Assembly: GCA_004028495.1 (NCBI GenBank)
Contig: MTKS01000003.1
Coordinates: 1-15,038 of the forward strand
Direction of reading: 5' to 3'
Origin: Candidatus Electrothrix marina
GTDB lineage: Bacteria > Desulfobacterota > Desulfobulbia > Desulfobulbales > Desulfobulbaceae
DNA length: 15,038 nt
Notes under the pieces: model-generated
Told to the model about the DNA's origin: nothing
The model's input: only the letters and a program-made list of their open reading frames with translations
The model's database searches: none
Made by a program: the position numbers and the translations under genes
Shown: one piece after another, positions 8,001-13,302 of the stretch
Numbering within the stretch: position 1 is the first letter of the stretch
Layout: each line of letters begins with the position of its first letter

Positions 8001-8501
8001 GGTGAAAATCGCCTCCTGCATTGTCGTTTCAACGATGATTTTCAAGGCAGCGACCAGCCCGATAAGCGGCAGCATTGGATGTCTGCTCTCCTTCCACATC
8101 CTGACCAACAGCACCACCAGCAGGCCGTTGAGCATCCCGGACAGACCGCAGTAAAGCAGCAGCTCGTCTCGGCCAAACCAGAGCCAGCCGCTAACTCCCA
8201 GGCAGCTGATGACGGTCACACCGGCAAAGCGCCGCCAGCCGATCCGCTGTTCCAGCAAGCCGCCGATGAGTGCCAACGGCAGCAGGTTCCAGAGCAGATG
8301 AGGCAAATCGCAATGGATAAAATGGCCTGTGAGTAATCGCCATATTGCCCCCTGAGCAATGGCGGTGCGATCATACACCAAGGTTGCCGATGCCTCCCCG
8401 AAGAGCAAAAAAAAGAGTAAGGAGGCAGCGCAAAGGATAGCGGTGAGCCAAGGTATTTGTACGTTACCTGCGTACTTATCGTTTTTGCTGAACAGGTTCA
8501 T
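4998..8501 (-). CDS. Continuous frame: rhombosortase, then M1-family peptidase with ChaN domain
   Basis: This uninterrupted 1167-codon frame encodes what look like two proteins. Residues 1 to ~195 are a rhomboid-type intramembrane protease of the rhombosortase kind. Residues ~200-244 resemble translated intergenic sequence (Pro/Ser-rich, no motif). At Met245 (ATG 7767-7769) a fresh signal peptide starts, leading into an M1-like metallopeptidase (about 280-790) and a ChaN/DUF399 domain (about 930-1155). The C-terminus then drifts out of frame and ends after 11 irrelevant residues, while its PDZ tail continues in another frame at 5025. The start at 8501 has AAGGA with a 7-base spacer. A TGATAA double stop sits in the +1 frame at 7933-7928, just where a rhombosortase would normally end. 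I think two genes lost their separation through an indel or error; a genuine fusion is possible but would put a signal peptide mid-protein. The two modules are described separately below. Confidence 0.7.
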   Translation of the reverse strand: MNLFSKNDKYAGNVQIPWLTAILCAASLLFFLLFGEASATLVYDRTAIAQGAIWRLLTGHFIHCDLPHLLWNLLPLALIGGLLEQRIGWRRFAGVTVISCLGVSGWLWFGRDELLLYCGLSGMLNGLLVVLLVRMWKESRHPMLPLIGLVAALKIIVETTMQEAIFTHLSWAGFPEAHGAGLVAGILFLVITSHFPSAFLQPLRFPSPPDISPCNFQDHTIMIEGFCFENGIKFTKITTGSRNSMHTFLRPCFLIMTLFLSSPSLLHCAEKAPASGTSKPLHQEIHIIFNLESAQMQGKAALVLPPARALELSLSGLEHVRIEILETGQGENGEEPISQEIAPNSDNTLTLAPTAPERTLSLSWQITAPPPGHDTGNLITPQGITLTGLWHPTTNENMLFSLSAELPSGFSGVTEADEIEITTDGEQQLLKATAPQPLRTINFAAGPYTILSRQLNNLTLYSYFFAEDEELAPTYLERAVEYITRYEDMIGPFPYKRYSIVENRLPTGYGMPSFTLLGQAVVRLPFIKDISLGHEILHSWFGNAIENDAGGNWCEGLTTLLADQTYAEEKGNGAAYRKNQLLRYQAYVGRGNEVAVLDFQHGGDSQPMARKMRAIGYDKVSMLFHTLRREIGDEHFFAALRQFYQDNKYSGADWSNLENTFAATSGRDLSQFFSQWLSRTDIPSFTVEQIGMEQKGGSSVVSFHIIQQGEKTYRFRLPIAVKTRQETSRETISIDSADQEVTITVPSLPTELVIDPEYDLMRTLDAKERPPVWMQFMGAKQKTAVLPDNKAPLPFYLPLITELERWGCRLVKAEELKNSELSQGSFLFLGSSSQSRALFGITKTEEIGFSLDVRTNPLNQEQVMVLISSASVEESQNALPKLKHYGKYSRLLFHSGRIQEKQIAPSDNGVRLPLLKPAVGIPVPQAQEFPAILNDISQSRIIYVGETHTDYGAHLLQLQVVQALREQLDQEKQKGENVGLVIGMEMFPRSSQHALDGYINGTIPTEQDFLRLSDYYEVWGYDYRMYRDIINYAKAHRIPIIALNLNKKIVSKVFKTGSTDELTPEQLTEAAPDRALDLAGYRERLTQIHALHKEPEKSGGFGGFLQAQAIWDETMAESIAEYLQAHPEKKMVVLAGTGHVYKDSAMPPRVARRVDDVSPCSLPITVR
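5030..7769 (-). other. Secreted M1-like metallopeptidase plus ChaN (DUF399) module
   Basis: It starts at Met245 of the long frame with a signal peptide (MHTFLRPCFLIMTLFLSS). The zinc site is HEILHSWFGN (His534, Glu535, His538) and the third ligand is Glu555 in NWCEGL. The spacing from His538 to Glu555 is 16 residues, two shorter than the classical HExxH-x18-E of M1. The proton-donor Tyr is probably Tyr617 in IGYDKVSMLF. The usual aminopeptidase GAMEN motif is replaced by GYGMPSFTL, so exopeptidase activity should not be assumed. A second domain (about 930-1155) is ChaN-like: IIYVGETHTDYGAH, then VIGMEMFPRSSQ and VVLAGTGHVY. This fold is linked to haem binding/iron uptake in ChaN and to Tiki-type proteases. 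Expected location is the periplasm or cell surface. A weak GGA with a 5-base spacer precedes ATG 7769. Confidence 0.8.
7929..8501 (-). other. Rhombosortase module (rhomboid-family GlyGly-CTERM processing protease)
   Basis: These are residues 1 to ~191 of the long frame and form a polytopic membrane protein with about six hydrophobic segments. Rhomboid features: WRLLTGHFIHCDLPHLLWN (His60, His63, His68 and Asn72, in the position of the rhomboid HxxxHxxxN-type motif), the catalytic serine in YCGLSGMLNG (Ser121 in GLSG), and the catalytic histidine in EAHGAGLVAG (His178). The short length and the YxGLSGxLxG signature point to rhombosortase, the subfamily that cleaves GlyGly-CTERM tails so that target proteins can be exported to the surface (Haft-type assignment, established knowledge). 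The neighbouring upstream gene carries exactly such a tail, so enzyme and substrate are encoded together. It acts in the inner membrane. Confidence 0.85.
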
Positions 8502-8516
8502 TGCTTCTTCCTTTTT

Positions 8517-8588
8517 GTAGGGGCCGACCTATGTGTCTGCCCTTTATCTTCCGGGTGGCGGTAAGGGCGACCAGCCGGTCGCCCCTGC
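8517..8588. repeat. REP-like double-hairpin element between VWA gene and rhombosortase
   Basis: This intergenic element is bounded by GTAGGGGC (8517-8524) and GCCCCTGC (8581-8588), inverted copies at 7 of 8 positions. It contains a perfect 8-bp stem GGGCGACC/GGTCGCCC (8565-8572 with 8577-8584, loop AGCC). An imperfect second stem is GGGCcGAC/GTCtGCCC (8521-8542). It resembles the GC-rich palindromic repeats scattered between genes in many bacterial genomes. It may attenuate or stabilise the transcript between the two genes; no T-run makes it a simple terminator. Confidence 0.6.
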
Positions 8589-8611
8589 GATTCGTCCTGT
8601 TTTCATCCAGT

Positions 8612-9925
8612 TCAGGCCTGTTTTGTCCTACGCCCGATCCATGCCAACGGCAGCAGGAAGAGCAGGGAAACCAGATCAAAGCTGCCTGCACCACCCCCGC
8701 CCCCGGAATTACCGCCGGAACTGCGCGTGGTGGGCCGATTGCTGCTTTTGAACATAGGCCGCGCTGTATCAGCCCGACGTTGGACAACCGGTTGAGCAGC
8801 CCGTTCCTTCTGGGCAGTGAATTCCCGCTCCAAGCGCTTTGTATTCCTGCGTTCAATACCGAGTTTTTTGAATACCTGGTCCCGCACCACAACCATAGAA
8901 GTGTAATCAGTGACCAAGCCGTACTGAATACCCAGGTCGGTTATTGCCTGCTTCATATCAGCATCTTCGCCGAAATCTTCTATCTCCCGACTGAGCTGTT
9001 CAATGCTGGCATAGGCCCAGAGTCGTTCCAGTTCAGGATTTGCTGTGGATGTCTCCGGGAAGGCGAAGTCAGTCTGATAGACCTTCTCTTCACCGGAGAT
9101 CTTGCCGCTCAGGCTGACTTTTGCCTGTCCGCTGCCGCTGTAATGACCGAACATAGTCAGCTGCTGACCACGGTAGAGGCTGCCGATCTTTTCCGGGGTC
9201 AGGTCAAAGGTCTTGATACCCTTGATTTTGAGCTGTGCCCCGTGCAGGGCCTCATGGGTGACCTTGGATTGGGCCAGCAGGATGGAGCCGACAATATCGT
9301 CGCTGTTGGAAACACTCATGGCAAAACCGTTGGAGGCATCTGTGATCGCGGTAAGCAGGGGGCGGTTGGCACTGTTGCCCATAATAAAGGTGAAGAGGCG
9401 TACATCATGGCTGCGAATCAGCTTTATAAAGTCTTTCTGACGGGTAACACCCACATTGGCCACCCCGTCGGTGACCAAGAGGATCGCACTGGTGCGGTCG
9501 CTGTCCAGTCCCTTGAGCCCCTTATGCAGGCCGTCGTAGACATTGGTTCCGCCGTTGGGAGCGATTTTCCCTACCTTGTCGATATACTTCCGTACATTCT
9601 CTGGGTTGGCCGGGATGTAGCCTCGGGTCAGCTCAGAGGCAGAATTATTAAAGAGGATGATTCGAAAGCGTTCATTGGGGGACATCTTTTGCAGGGCCCG
9701 GCTGACGCCGTCTGCCAAGGTCTGATATTTGCCCTTCATGGACCCGGAAATATCCAGGACAAAGAGCCAGTCCCGACCCTCGGTGATGGGCTGGAGATCC
9801 ATGGCCGGAGTGACTGTCAGCATAAAGGTGCCAGCTTTGTCCTGTTCCGGCTTATAGGTGACCAGATCCACCGATCCGGGCAGCTTGTCAGCGTAGCGGT
9901 AGTAGACCACAATATCCTGATCCAA
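8612..9925 (-). CDS. VWA domain and GlyGly-CTERM tail: C-terminal part of a frameshifted VIT-VWA protein
   Basis: This 437-codon frame continues the VIT-domain fragment upstream in a different frame. The VWA domain (about 52-230) has a complete MIDAS: DISGS (Asp58, Ser60, Ser62), Thr127 in PNGGTNVYDG, and Asp153 in VTDGVANVG, so metal-dependent ligand binding should be intact. The conserved family motif YGLVTDYTSMVVV follows at about 335-347. The extreme C-terminus is a GlyGly-CTERM sorting signal: a Gly-rich GGNSGGGGGAGSF, a hydrophobic helix DLVSLLFLLPLAWIG, then basic RRTK. Such tails are cut by rhombosortase, which is encoded 110 bases downstream. The overall architecture matches the 'marine proteobacterial sortase target' VIT/VWA proteins, here with a rhombosortase signal. 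Translated alone from TTG 9925 it would lack a signal peptide. Confidence 0.88.
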   Translation of the reverse strand: MDQDIVVYYRYADKLPGSVDLVTYKPEQDKAGTFMLTVTPAMDLQPITEGRDWLFVLDISGSMKGKYQTLADGVSRALQKMSPNERFRIILFNNSASELTRGYIPANPENVRKYIDKVGKIAPNGGTNVYDGLHKGLKGLDSDRTSAILLVTDGVANVGVTRQKDFIKLIRSHDVRLFTFIMGNSANRPLLTAITDASNGFAMSVSNSDDIVGSILLAQSKVTHEALHGAQLKIKGIKTFDLTPEKIGSLYRGQQLTMFGHYSGSGQAKVSLSGKISGEEKVYQTDFAFPETSTANPELERLWAYASIEQLSREIEDFGEDADMKQAITDLGIQYGLVTDYTSMVVVRDQVFKKLGIERRNTKRLEREFTAQKERAAQPVVQRRADTARPMFKSSNRPTTRSSGGNSGGGGGAGSFDLVSLLFLLPLAWIGRRTKQA

Positions 9926-10764
9926 AGTAAAGGCAGCACCCGGTTGTTGCAGTGATGCTGCCTGGCAACCTCTTGTCCGTCTTTTATCTGCGCAGCTTCT
10001 CCCGGACCCGGGACCGTGTTTTTTTCCCCGCCTTCCATATCAGCGACCGTCTCTGGAGCAAGATTATTGCTGTTGCCGAGATGGATATGATAGCTGTCTC
10101 CCTTTTTGACTATCGCCGCATTAGGATGATTGGGCAGGCGTATTCCGTCCACCGGATAACCGGACCGCAGGATCAGGTCGAAACTGAAGGTGCTGGTGAC
10201 CTTTTCATTGGCTGTCCAAAAGGAGAGCTTGGCATCATCCACACCGCCTTCTTCTAAAGGATAAACATAACGGCCCATGGCGCTGTCCACCTTGACCGGC
10301 TGGATATAGCCGAAACGGATTCGGGTATCCTGTCCGGCCCGCACCGGTGAGACCGTGATGTCAAAAGTCTTATAACTGTCCTTTTCAGTCAGCCCGGCAT
10401 CCTCGCCAGCAGCCTTCTGGTCTTCATAGACCTTTTTGGCCTTGCCCTTTTCCATGACTTCACCGTGAACCGGCTTATTGTCGATCCACATGGTGAACTC
10501 GGCAACCGTTGCCTTTTCCGGTACCGGAAAGGAATAGATCGCCTCAAGATCCTGGGCGTGCGGATTATGAAAGACCTGCTCCACAGTGGTGATGGCGTAG
10601 CCGTCCTCAATAACTACTTTAACTTGGTGATCCCTGATTTCCAGGGCAGGCAGGCTGTTGTCATTTGGCGTGAGCAGCCCGGCAGCTGAAGCGGATCCGG
10701 TTCCGAGCACCGGGAACAGGCAGCAGAACAGAACATTGACGATGAGTTGTTTCATGGGGTTCAT
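9817..10764 (-). CDS. VIT domain: N-terminal part of the frameshifted VIT-VWA protein
   Basis: This 315-codon frame is authentic over about the first 275 residues. The signal peptide is at 1-28 (MKQLIVNVLFCCLFPVL core, cleavage near ASA-AG). The VIT domain (about 40-165) shows VEQVFHNPHAQDLEAIYSFPVP, the GEVMEKGKAKKVYEDQKAAG helix, and TFDITVSPVRAG ending in the strand around RIRFGY, all typical of vault-protein inter-alpha-trypsin modules that precede VWA domains. Beyond about residue 275 the sequence becomes nonsense (QHHCNNRVLPLLW), whereas the neighbouring frame reads ASLQQPGAAFTLDQDIVVYYR into the VWA part. So one base appears to be missing near 9950-9975. The start at 10764 is supported by GGAGG with a 6-base spacer. 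Three operator-like palindromes lie just upstream, and the divergent tetR probably represses it. Confidence 0.88.
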   Translation of the reverse strand: MNPMKQLIVNVLFCCLFPVLGTGSASAAGLLTPNDNSLPALEIRDHQVKVVIEDGYAITTVEQVFHNPHAQDLEAIYSFPVPEKATVAEFTMWIDNKPVHGEVMEKGKAKKVYEDQKAAGEDAGLTEKDSYKTFDITVSPVRAGQDTRIRFGYIQPVKVDSAMGRYVYPLEEGGVDDAKLSFWTANEKVTSTFSFDLILRSGYPVDGIRLPNHPNAAIVKKGDSYHIHLGNSNNLAPETVADMEGGEKNTVPGPGEAAQIKDGQEVARQHHCNNRVLPLLWIRILWSTTATLTSCPDRWIWSPISRNRTKLAPLC

Positions 10765-10794
10765 GGTTTTCCTCCGAATTAGGATTGGTTTTCA

Positions 10795-10807
10795 TGAACA
10801 CTGTTCA
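10795..10807. promoter_or_regulatory. TetR operator candidate, site 1
   Basis: The palindrome TGAAC-ACT-GTTCA is one of three with consensus TGAACRCYGTTCA in this intergenic region. It lies 31 bases upstream of the VIT-VWA start codon, well placed to block its transcription. Confidence 0.75.
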
Positions 10808-10827
10808 ATTTTAAGGTAAAAAATATA

Positions 10828-10840
10828 TGAACACCGTTCA
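10828..10840. promoter_or_regulatory. TetR operator candidate, site 2
   Basis: The palindrome TGAAC-ACC-GTTCA extends to perfect 8-base arms (ATATGAAC/GTTCATAT). Its centre is 33 bp from site 1, about three helical turns, so the two sites would lie on the same face of the DNA. Confidence 0.75.
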
Positions 10841-10862
10841 TATCTCTACCGTACAACCTTGT

Positions 10863-10875
10863 TGAACGCTGTTCA
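10863..10875. promoter_or_regulatory. TetR operator candidate, site 3
   Basis: The palindrome TGAAC-GCT-GTTCA sits 35 bp from site 2, centre to centre, and about 83 bases upstream of the tetR start codon. It could mediate autoregulation. Confidence 0.7.
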
Positions 10876-10957
10876 AGTAAATTCTTTCCTTTCTCTCCTT
10901 TTTTTTGTACGATGGTCTTACAGGAAAAACAAAAGGCCAAAATTACAAGGAGTACTT

Positions 10958-11566
10958 ATGGGACGTGGGCAAAAAGTAGAGTACGGGCAATTGCGGGCCA
11001 CTGTCATTGAAGTTGCAACAGAAACAGTCAGGGAACATGGTTCGGCCTCTTTAAGTATCAGGAAAATCGCCAAGAAGATCGGCTGTGCAGTCGGCACGAT
11101 ATATAATGTTTTTAGTAATCTTGATGAAATTGTTATGACAGTGAACAGCACCACCCTGAGTGCATTACAATCCCGGCTACTGGCAGACACCGGGCAGAAG
11201 GAGGATGCGCTTGCCGCCTTAATAGGATTAGGGCAATCCTATGTCGCCTTTTGTCGGGAGAATTTTAATCTTTGGTCTTTAGTGCTTGAGCATAAGCTGG
11301 CACCGGGAAGCACTCTGCCGGAATGGCATCAGCAACAGGTGGATGACCTCTTTTTACTGGTCACCCGGATGGCGGCACCATTGGTGGCTGATGATAGTGA
11401 AAGGGCGGAGCGGGCCGCACGGGTGCTCTGGGCCGGGCTGCACGGAATCTGCGCTCTTGCGATGAGCGGCAAGCTGGATGTTGTCCATGCGGAATCCGCC
11501 GAGGTGCTGGCCGAGTCTCTGGTGCGTAATTATTTACTGGGGTTGCGGGCGGAGGGTATGGTATGA
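10958..11566 (+). CDS. TetR-family transcriptional regulator with WHG-type C-terminal domain
   Basis: This is a 202-residue cytoplasmic DNA-binding repressor. The N-terminal TetR helix-turn-helix spans about residues 25-52: SASLSIRKIAKKIGCAVGTIYNVF, where GTIYxxF is the recognition helix signature. The C-terminal ligand-binding half carries LWAGLHGI (Trp148, His152, Gly153), the mark of the TetR_C_33/WHG group. ATG 10958 is chosen because AAGGAG (10947-10952) lies 5 bases upstream; the frame is open further upstream to 10859, but that part includes operator DNA. It is divergent from the VIT-VWA/rhombosortase operon, with three matching 13-bp palindromes between them, so it is probably autoregulated and represses the operon until an unknown ligand binds. 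The ligand cannot be inferred. Confidence 0.93.
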   Translation: MGRGQKVEYGQLRATVIEVATETVREHGSASLSIRKIAKKIGCAVGTIYNVFSNLDEIVMTVNSTTLSALQSRLLADTGQKEDALAALIGLGQSYVAFCRENFNLWSLVLEHKLAPGSTLPEWHQQQVDDLFLLVTRMAAPLVADDSERAERAARVLWAGLHGICALAMSGKLDVVHAESAEVLAESLVRNYLLGLRAEGMV

Positions 11567-11570
11567 GAAG

Positions 11571-11683
11571 CCACCCACCGTTAAAACGGTGGGCTATTTC
11601 AATCGCCCCTCCGGGGCGGGGATATTCGGAAAACAGCGTCCCGGAGGGACTGCCGAAAATAGCCCGGTGTTTCAACGCCGGGC
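11571..11683. repeat. Cluster of four nested hairpins downstream of tetR
   Basis: Four stems lie within 113 bases. They are CCCACCGTT/AACGGTGGG (11574-11593), CGCCCC/GGGGCG (11604-11618), GTCCC/GGGAC (11638-11650) and GCCCGGTGTT/AACGCCGGGC with one G-U pair (11662-11683). The flanks also pair: GGGCTATTTC (11591-11600) with GAAAATAGCCC (11655-11665), one base unequal, so the whole folds as one branched structure. The first and last stems resemble hairpin ends of IS200/IS605-type elements, so this may be a transposable-element remnant. It starts 4 bases after the tetR stop and may also end that transcript. Confidence 0.65.
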
Positions 11684-11732
11684 AGGAATCTGTGCTGCTC
11701 TATTATTCCTTTTCTTATCCGGCAGCATCCGG

Positions 11733-11758
11733 TAAACTAAGTCATGAGACTAAGTTTA
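11733..11758. promoter_or_regulatory. Candidate operator of the Phd/PIN module
   Basis: The inverted repeat TAAACTAAGT (11733-11742) / ACTAAGTTTA (11749-11758) matches at 9 of 10 positions with a 6-base loop. It ends 18 bases upstream of the antitoxin start. Phd-type antitoxins usually repress their own promoter at such sites. Confidence 0.5.
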
Positions 11759-11776
11759 AAGAAAGAGGAAGGAATA

Positions 11777-12001
11777 ATGGAAACCGTTAACGTCCATGAT
11801 GCAAAGACACATCTCTCCAGACTGCTGACCCGTGTTCATGCCGGTGAAGAAATCATTATCGCCAAGGCCGGAAAACCGTATGCAAAACTTGTTCCGCTGG
11901 CACAGCCGAAGAAAAGACGGCCTGGTATTGCTCGGGGCGCAGTGACCGAGGCATTCTTTGAAGCACTGCCGGAAGAGGAGTTGCAGGCATGGGAAAAATA
12001 A
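11777..12001 (+). CDS. Phd/YefM-family antitoxin
   Basis: This 74-residue antitoxin opens with VNVHDAKTHLSRLLTRVHAGEEIIIAKAGKPYAKLVPL, the canonical Phd/YefM fold: a beta-strand, the DAKTHLSRLL helix, then GEEIIIAKxGKPxAKLVP. This N-terminal part dimerises and binds DNA. The C-terminal tail (AFFEALPEEELQAWEK) would wrap and neutralise the toxin. ATG 11777 follows an AGGAAGGA ribosome binding site; an in-frame ATG at 11744 has no such support. It overlaps the PIN toxin start by 13 bases, the usual coupled TA arrangement. Confidence 0.93.
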   Translation: METVNVHDAKTHLSRLLTRVHAGEEIIIAKAGKPYAKLVPLAQPKKRRPGIARGAVTEAFFEALPEEELQAWEK

Positions 12002-12387
12002 CCCTGCTTCTTGATACGCATATTTTCCTGTGGTGGCTTTTTGATGATCCGCATTTGCCTGCGGGAATCAGGGGACATATCGGGGAGGCGGAGAATACAA
12101 TCCTGATAAGTGCGGCCTCGGTCTGGGAGATTACAACGAAATTCCGCCTCGGCAGGCTGCCTCATGCCGAAACAGTGGCTCGAAATGTTCCGAAATGGAT
12201 CAGCGAGGCCGGGTTCACCGCCCTTCCTGTCGGTCCTGATCATGCCCAGCTTGCCGGGGAATGGGAAATGGCGCACCGTGATCCTTTTGATCGAATGCTT
12301 GCGGCACAGGCAAAGCTGGAAAATGTCGTTCTGGCAACCGTTGACAAAGAATTGAGGCGATTTCCTGTTAAAATCATGAGGAAATAA
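11989..12387 (+). CDS. PIN-domain toxin (VapC-like RNase)
   Basis: This 132-residue PIN ribonuclease is paired with the upstream antitoxin. The acidic active-site residues are all present: Asp9 in LLLDTHIFLWWL, Glu47 in ASVWEITTK, Asp98/Asp101 in HRDPFDRMLAAQA, and Asp119 in TVDKEL. The DTHxxLWW opening and RDPFDRMLxAQA motif define the subgroup that typically pairs with Phd-type antitoxins. Expected activity is Mg-dependent cleavage of tRNA or rRNA, causing growth arrest when free of antitoxin. It appears full length and intact. Confidence 0.93.
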   Translation: MGKITLLLDTHIFLWWLFDDPHLPAGIRGHIGEAENTILISAASVWEITTKFRLGRLPHAETVARNVPKWISEAGFTALPVGPDHAQLAGEWEMAHRDPFDRMLAAQAKLENVVLATVDKELRRFPVKIMRK

Positions 12388-12432
12388 ATGAGGGCCCGGC
12401 ATAATGCGTTACAGACTGCACAATGTTTCCGG

Positions 12433-12493
12433 GAGAGTGGGTTGAAGGTCGGCGGATGCCTCGGCATGAAGAGTATCGGAAGGGCTTGTGCGG
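12433..12493. repeat. Degenerate group II intron-like fragment, copy 1
   Basis: Positions 12456-12493 match 13320-13357 at 33 of 38 bases (ATGCCTCGGYATGAAGAGTAT core). The similarity reaches upstream in patches (a shared GGGAGA...GGG block). In copy 2 the same stretch leads into a domain V-like hairpin; here the hairpin half is lost. No gene lies in 12388-12524. Confidence 0.5.
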
Positions 12494-12524
12494 CGAGGTG
12501 TCTGTAGAAGAGGCAGGATGCAAG

Positions 12525-12944
12525 TTACACATCAAAGGGGTTGATTAACGACAATGCTGTAATCTCTAAAAAATCTTTGATATTACGTGTTGCCAAGCTG
12601 AACCCGTTGGATACGGCGACGGAAGCGATCTGGGCGTCTTCCACGCTCATTGTTATTCCTTTTTTACGAGTATCGGCAATAAGTTCTGCATAGATAGAAG
12701 CCTCAGTTGCCCCGAAGGCCAGGCAGCGATCAGAAAAATTGCTGAATACCTCTTGGGCTGCGGAAAATAATGAGTGTTTTCTTTTGCTTTCCGGTAAGAG
12801 AGCGATACCGAGTTCAATCTCTGCCTTGGTGATAGCGCAGATAAAAAGGTCGGTGACGATTTGCTGATCCAACCAGGAGATAACCCGCTTATTCGGAGAC
12901 GGACGCATCGGTTCCGAGAGGATATTGGTGTCAAGAAGGATCAT
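12525..12944 (-). CDS. FitB-like PIN-domain toxin
   Basis: This 139-residue PIN ribonuclease carries Asp5 in MILLDTNILSE, Glu42 in ITKAEIELGI, Asp103 in SVEDAQIASVA, and Asp124 in LATRNIKDF. The ILLDTNVxSE opening and the TRNxxDF end mark the FitB/VapC subgroup whose partner is a ribbon-helix-helix antitoxin. It overlaps the stop of the antitoxin gene by the ATGA tetranucleotide (12941-12944), giving tight translational coupling. It is complete and apparently functional. Its 3' end faces that of the first PIN toxin gene across a 137-base gap holding an intron-like remnant. Confidence 0.93.
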   Translation of the reverse strand: MILLDTNILSEPMRPSPNKRVISWLDQQIVTDLFICAITKAEIELGIALLPESKRKHSLFSAAQEVFSNFSDRCLAFGATEASIYAELIADTRKKGITMSVEDAQIASVAVSNGFSLATRNIKDFLEITALSLINPFDV

Positions 12945-13189
12945 TCCTCATCAGCCTGCAAGTCAAGGGAACGGGGAGCAGAGCGAACAGGGGCTATATC
13001 AATTCCGCCGGTGGGGTTAAACTTTTGTTGAATAAGTGTACCTAATCCTTTTTTTGCAGCAGGTTGGAGAATTGCGGCCCGCAAAATTCTTCTGGCTTCC
13101 TCTTCCATTGAACAGGCATGACGGGCAGCCTGCATTCGCAGGCCCTTTTTCACGGCAGGATCAAGGTTTCGAATGGTAAGACTCGGCAT
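12941..13189 (-). CDS. FitA-like ribbon-helix-helix antitoxin
   Basis: This 82-residue antitoxin has an N-terminal ribbon-helix-helix: the strand MPSLTIRNLDPAVKKGLR, then AARHACSMEEEARRILRAAI, nearly the textbook FitA pattern (TIRNLDxxxKxxLRxxAAxHxxSMEEEAR). It binds operator DNA as a dimer and neutralises the downstream PIN toxin with its C-terminal half. Start: GGAG (13197-13200 on the minus strand) is 7 bases before ATG 13189 but only 2 before the in-frame GTG at 13195, so 13189 is preferred. A strong promoter with an overlapping palindrome lies about 55 bases upstream. Confidence 0.93.
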   Translation of the reverse strand: MPSLTIRNLDPAVKKGLRMQAARHACSMEEEARRILRAAILQPAAKKGLGTLIQQKFNPTGGIDIAPVRSAPRSLDLQADEE

Positions 13190-13242
13190 CGGCACACTCC
13201 ATAGGTTGATATGGTTGAAAAAACGTTAAAGGATGTGCGTTT

Positions 13243-13271
13243 ATTATAGGGAATGCATGCATTGCATGCAA
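13243..13271 (-). promoter_or_regulatory. Promoter of the FitA/FitB operon
   Basis: On the minus strand, -35 TTGCAT (13271-13266), a 17-base spacer, and a perfect -10 TATAAT (13248-13243). It drives transcription toward the antitoxin gene at 13189. Confidence 0.8.
13254..13270. promoter_or_regulatory. FitA operator candidate
   Basis: TGCATGCATTGCATGCA consists of two TGCATGCA palindromes separated by one base, forming a 17-bp near-perfect dyad. It overlaps the -35 and spacer of the operon promoter, as expected for autorepression by a ribbon-helix-helix antitoxin binding as paired dimers. Confidence 0.65.
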
Positions 13272-13302
13272 GGGGAATGTTTTCGGCGGTCAACTCCGGT
13301 TT

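Noticed and set aside
8501..9955. Long 484-codon open frame on the plus strand
   Set aside because: It is antisense to the VWA gene, whose MIDAS motif and GlyGly-CTERM tail are clear on the minus strand; the plus-strand product has no family features.
9920..9985. Programmed ribosomal frameshift in the VIT-VWA gene
   Set aside because: No slippery heptamer, internal Shine-Dalgarno-like stimulator or downstream structure is evident; an indel is simpler.
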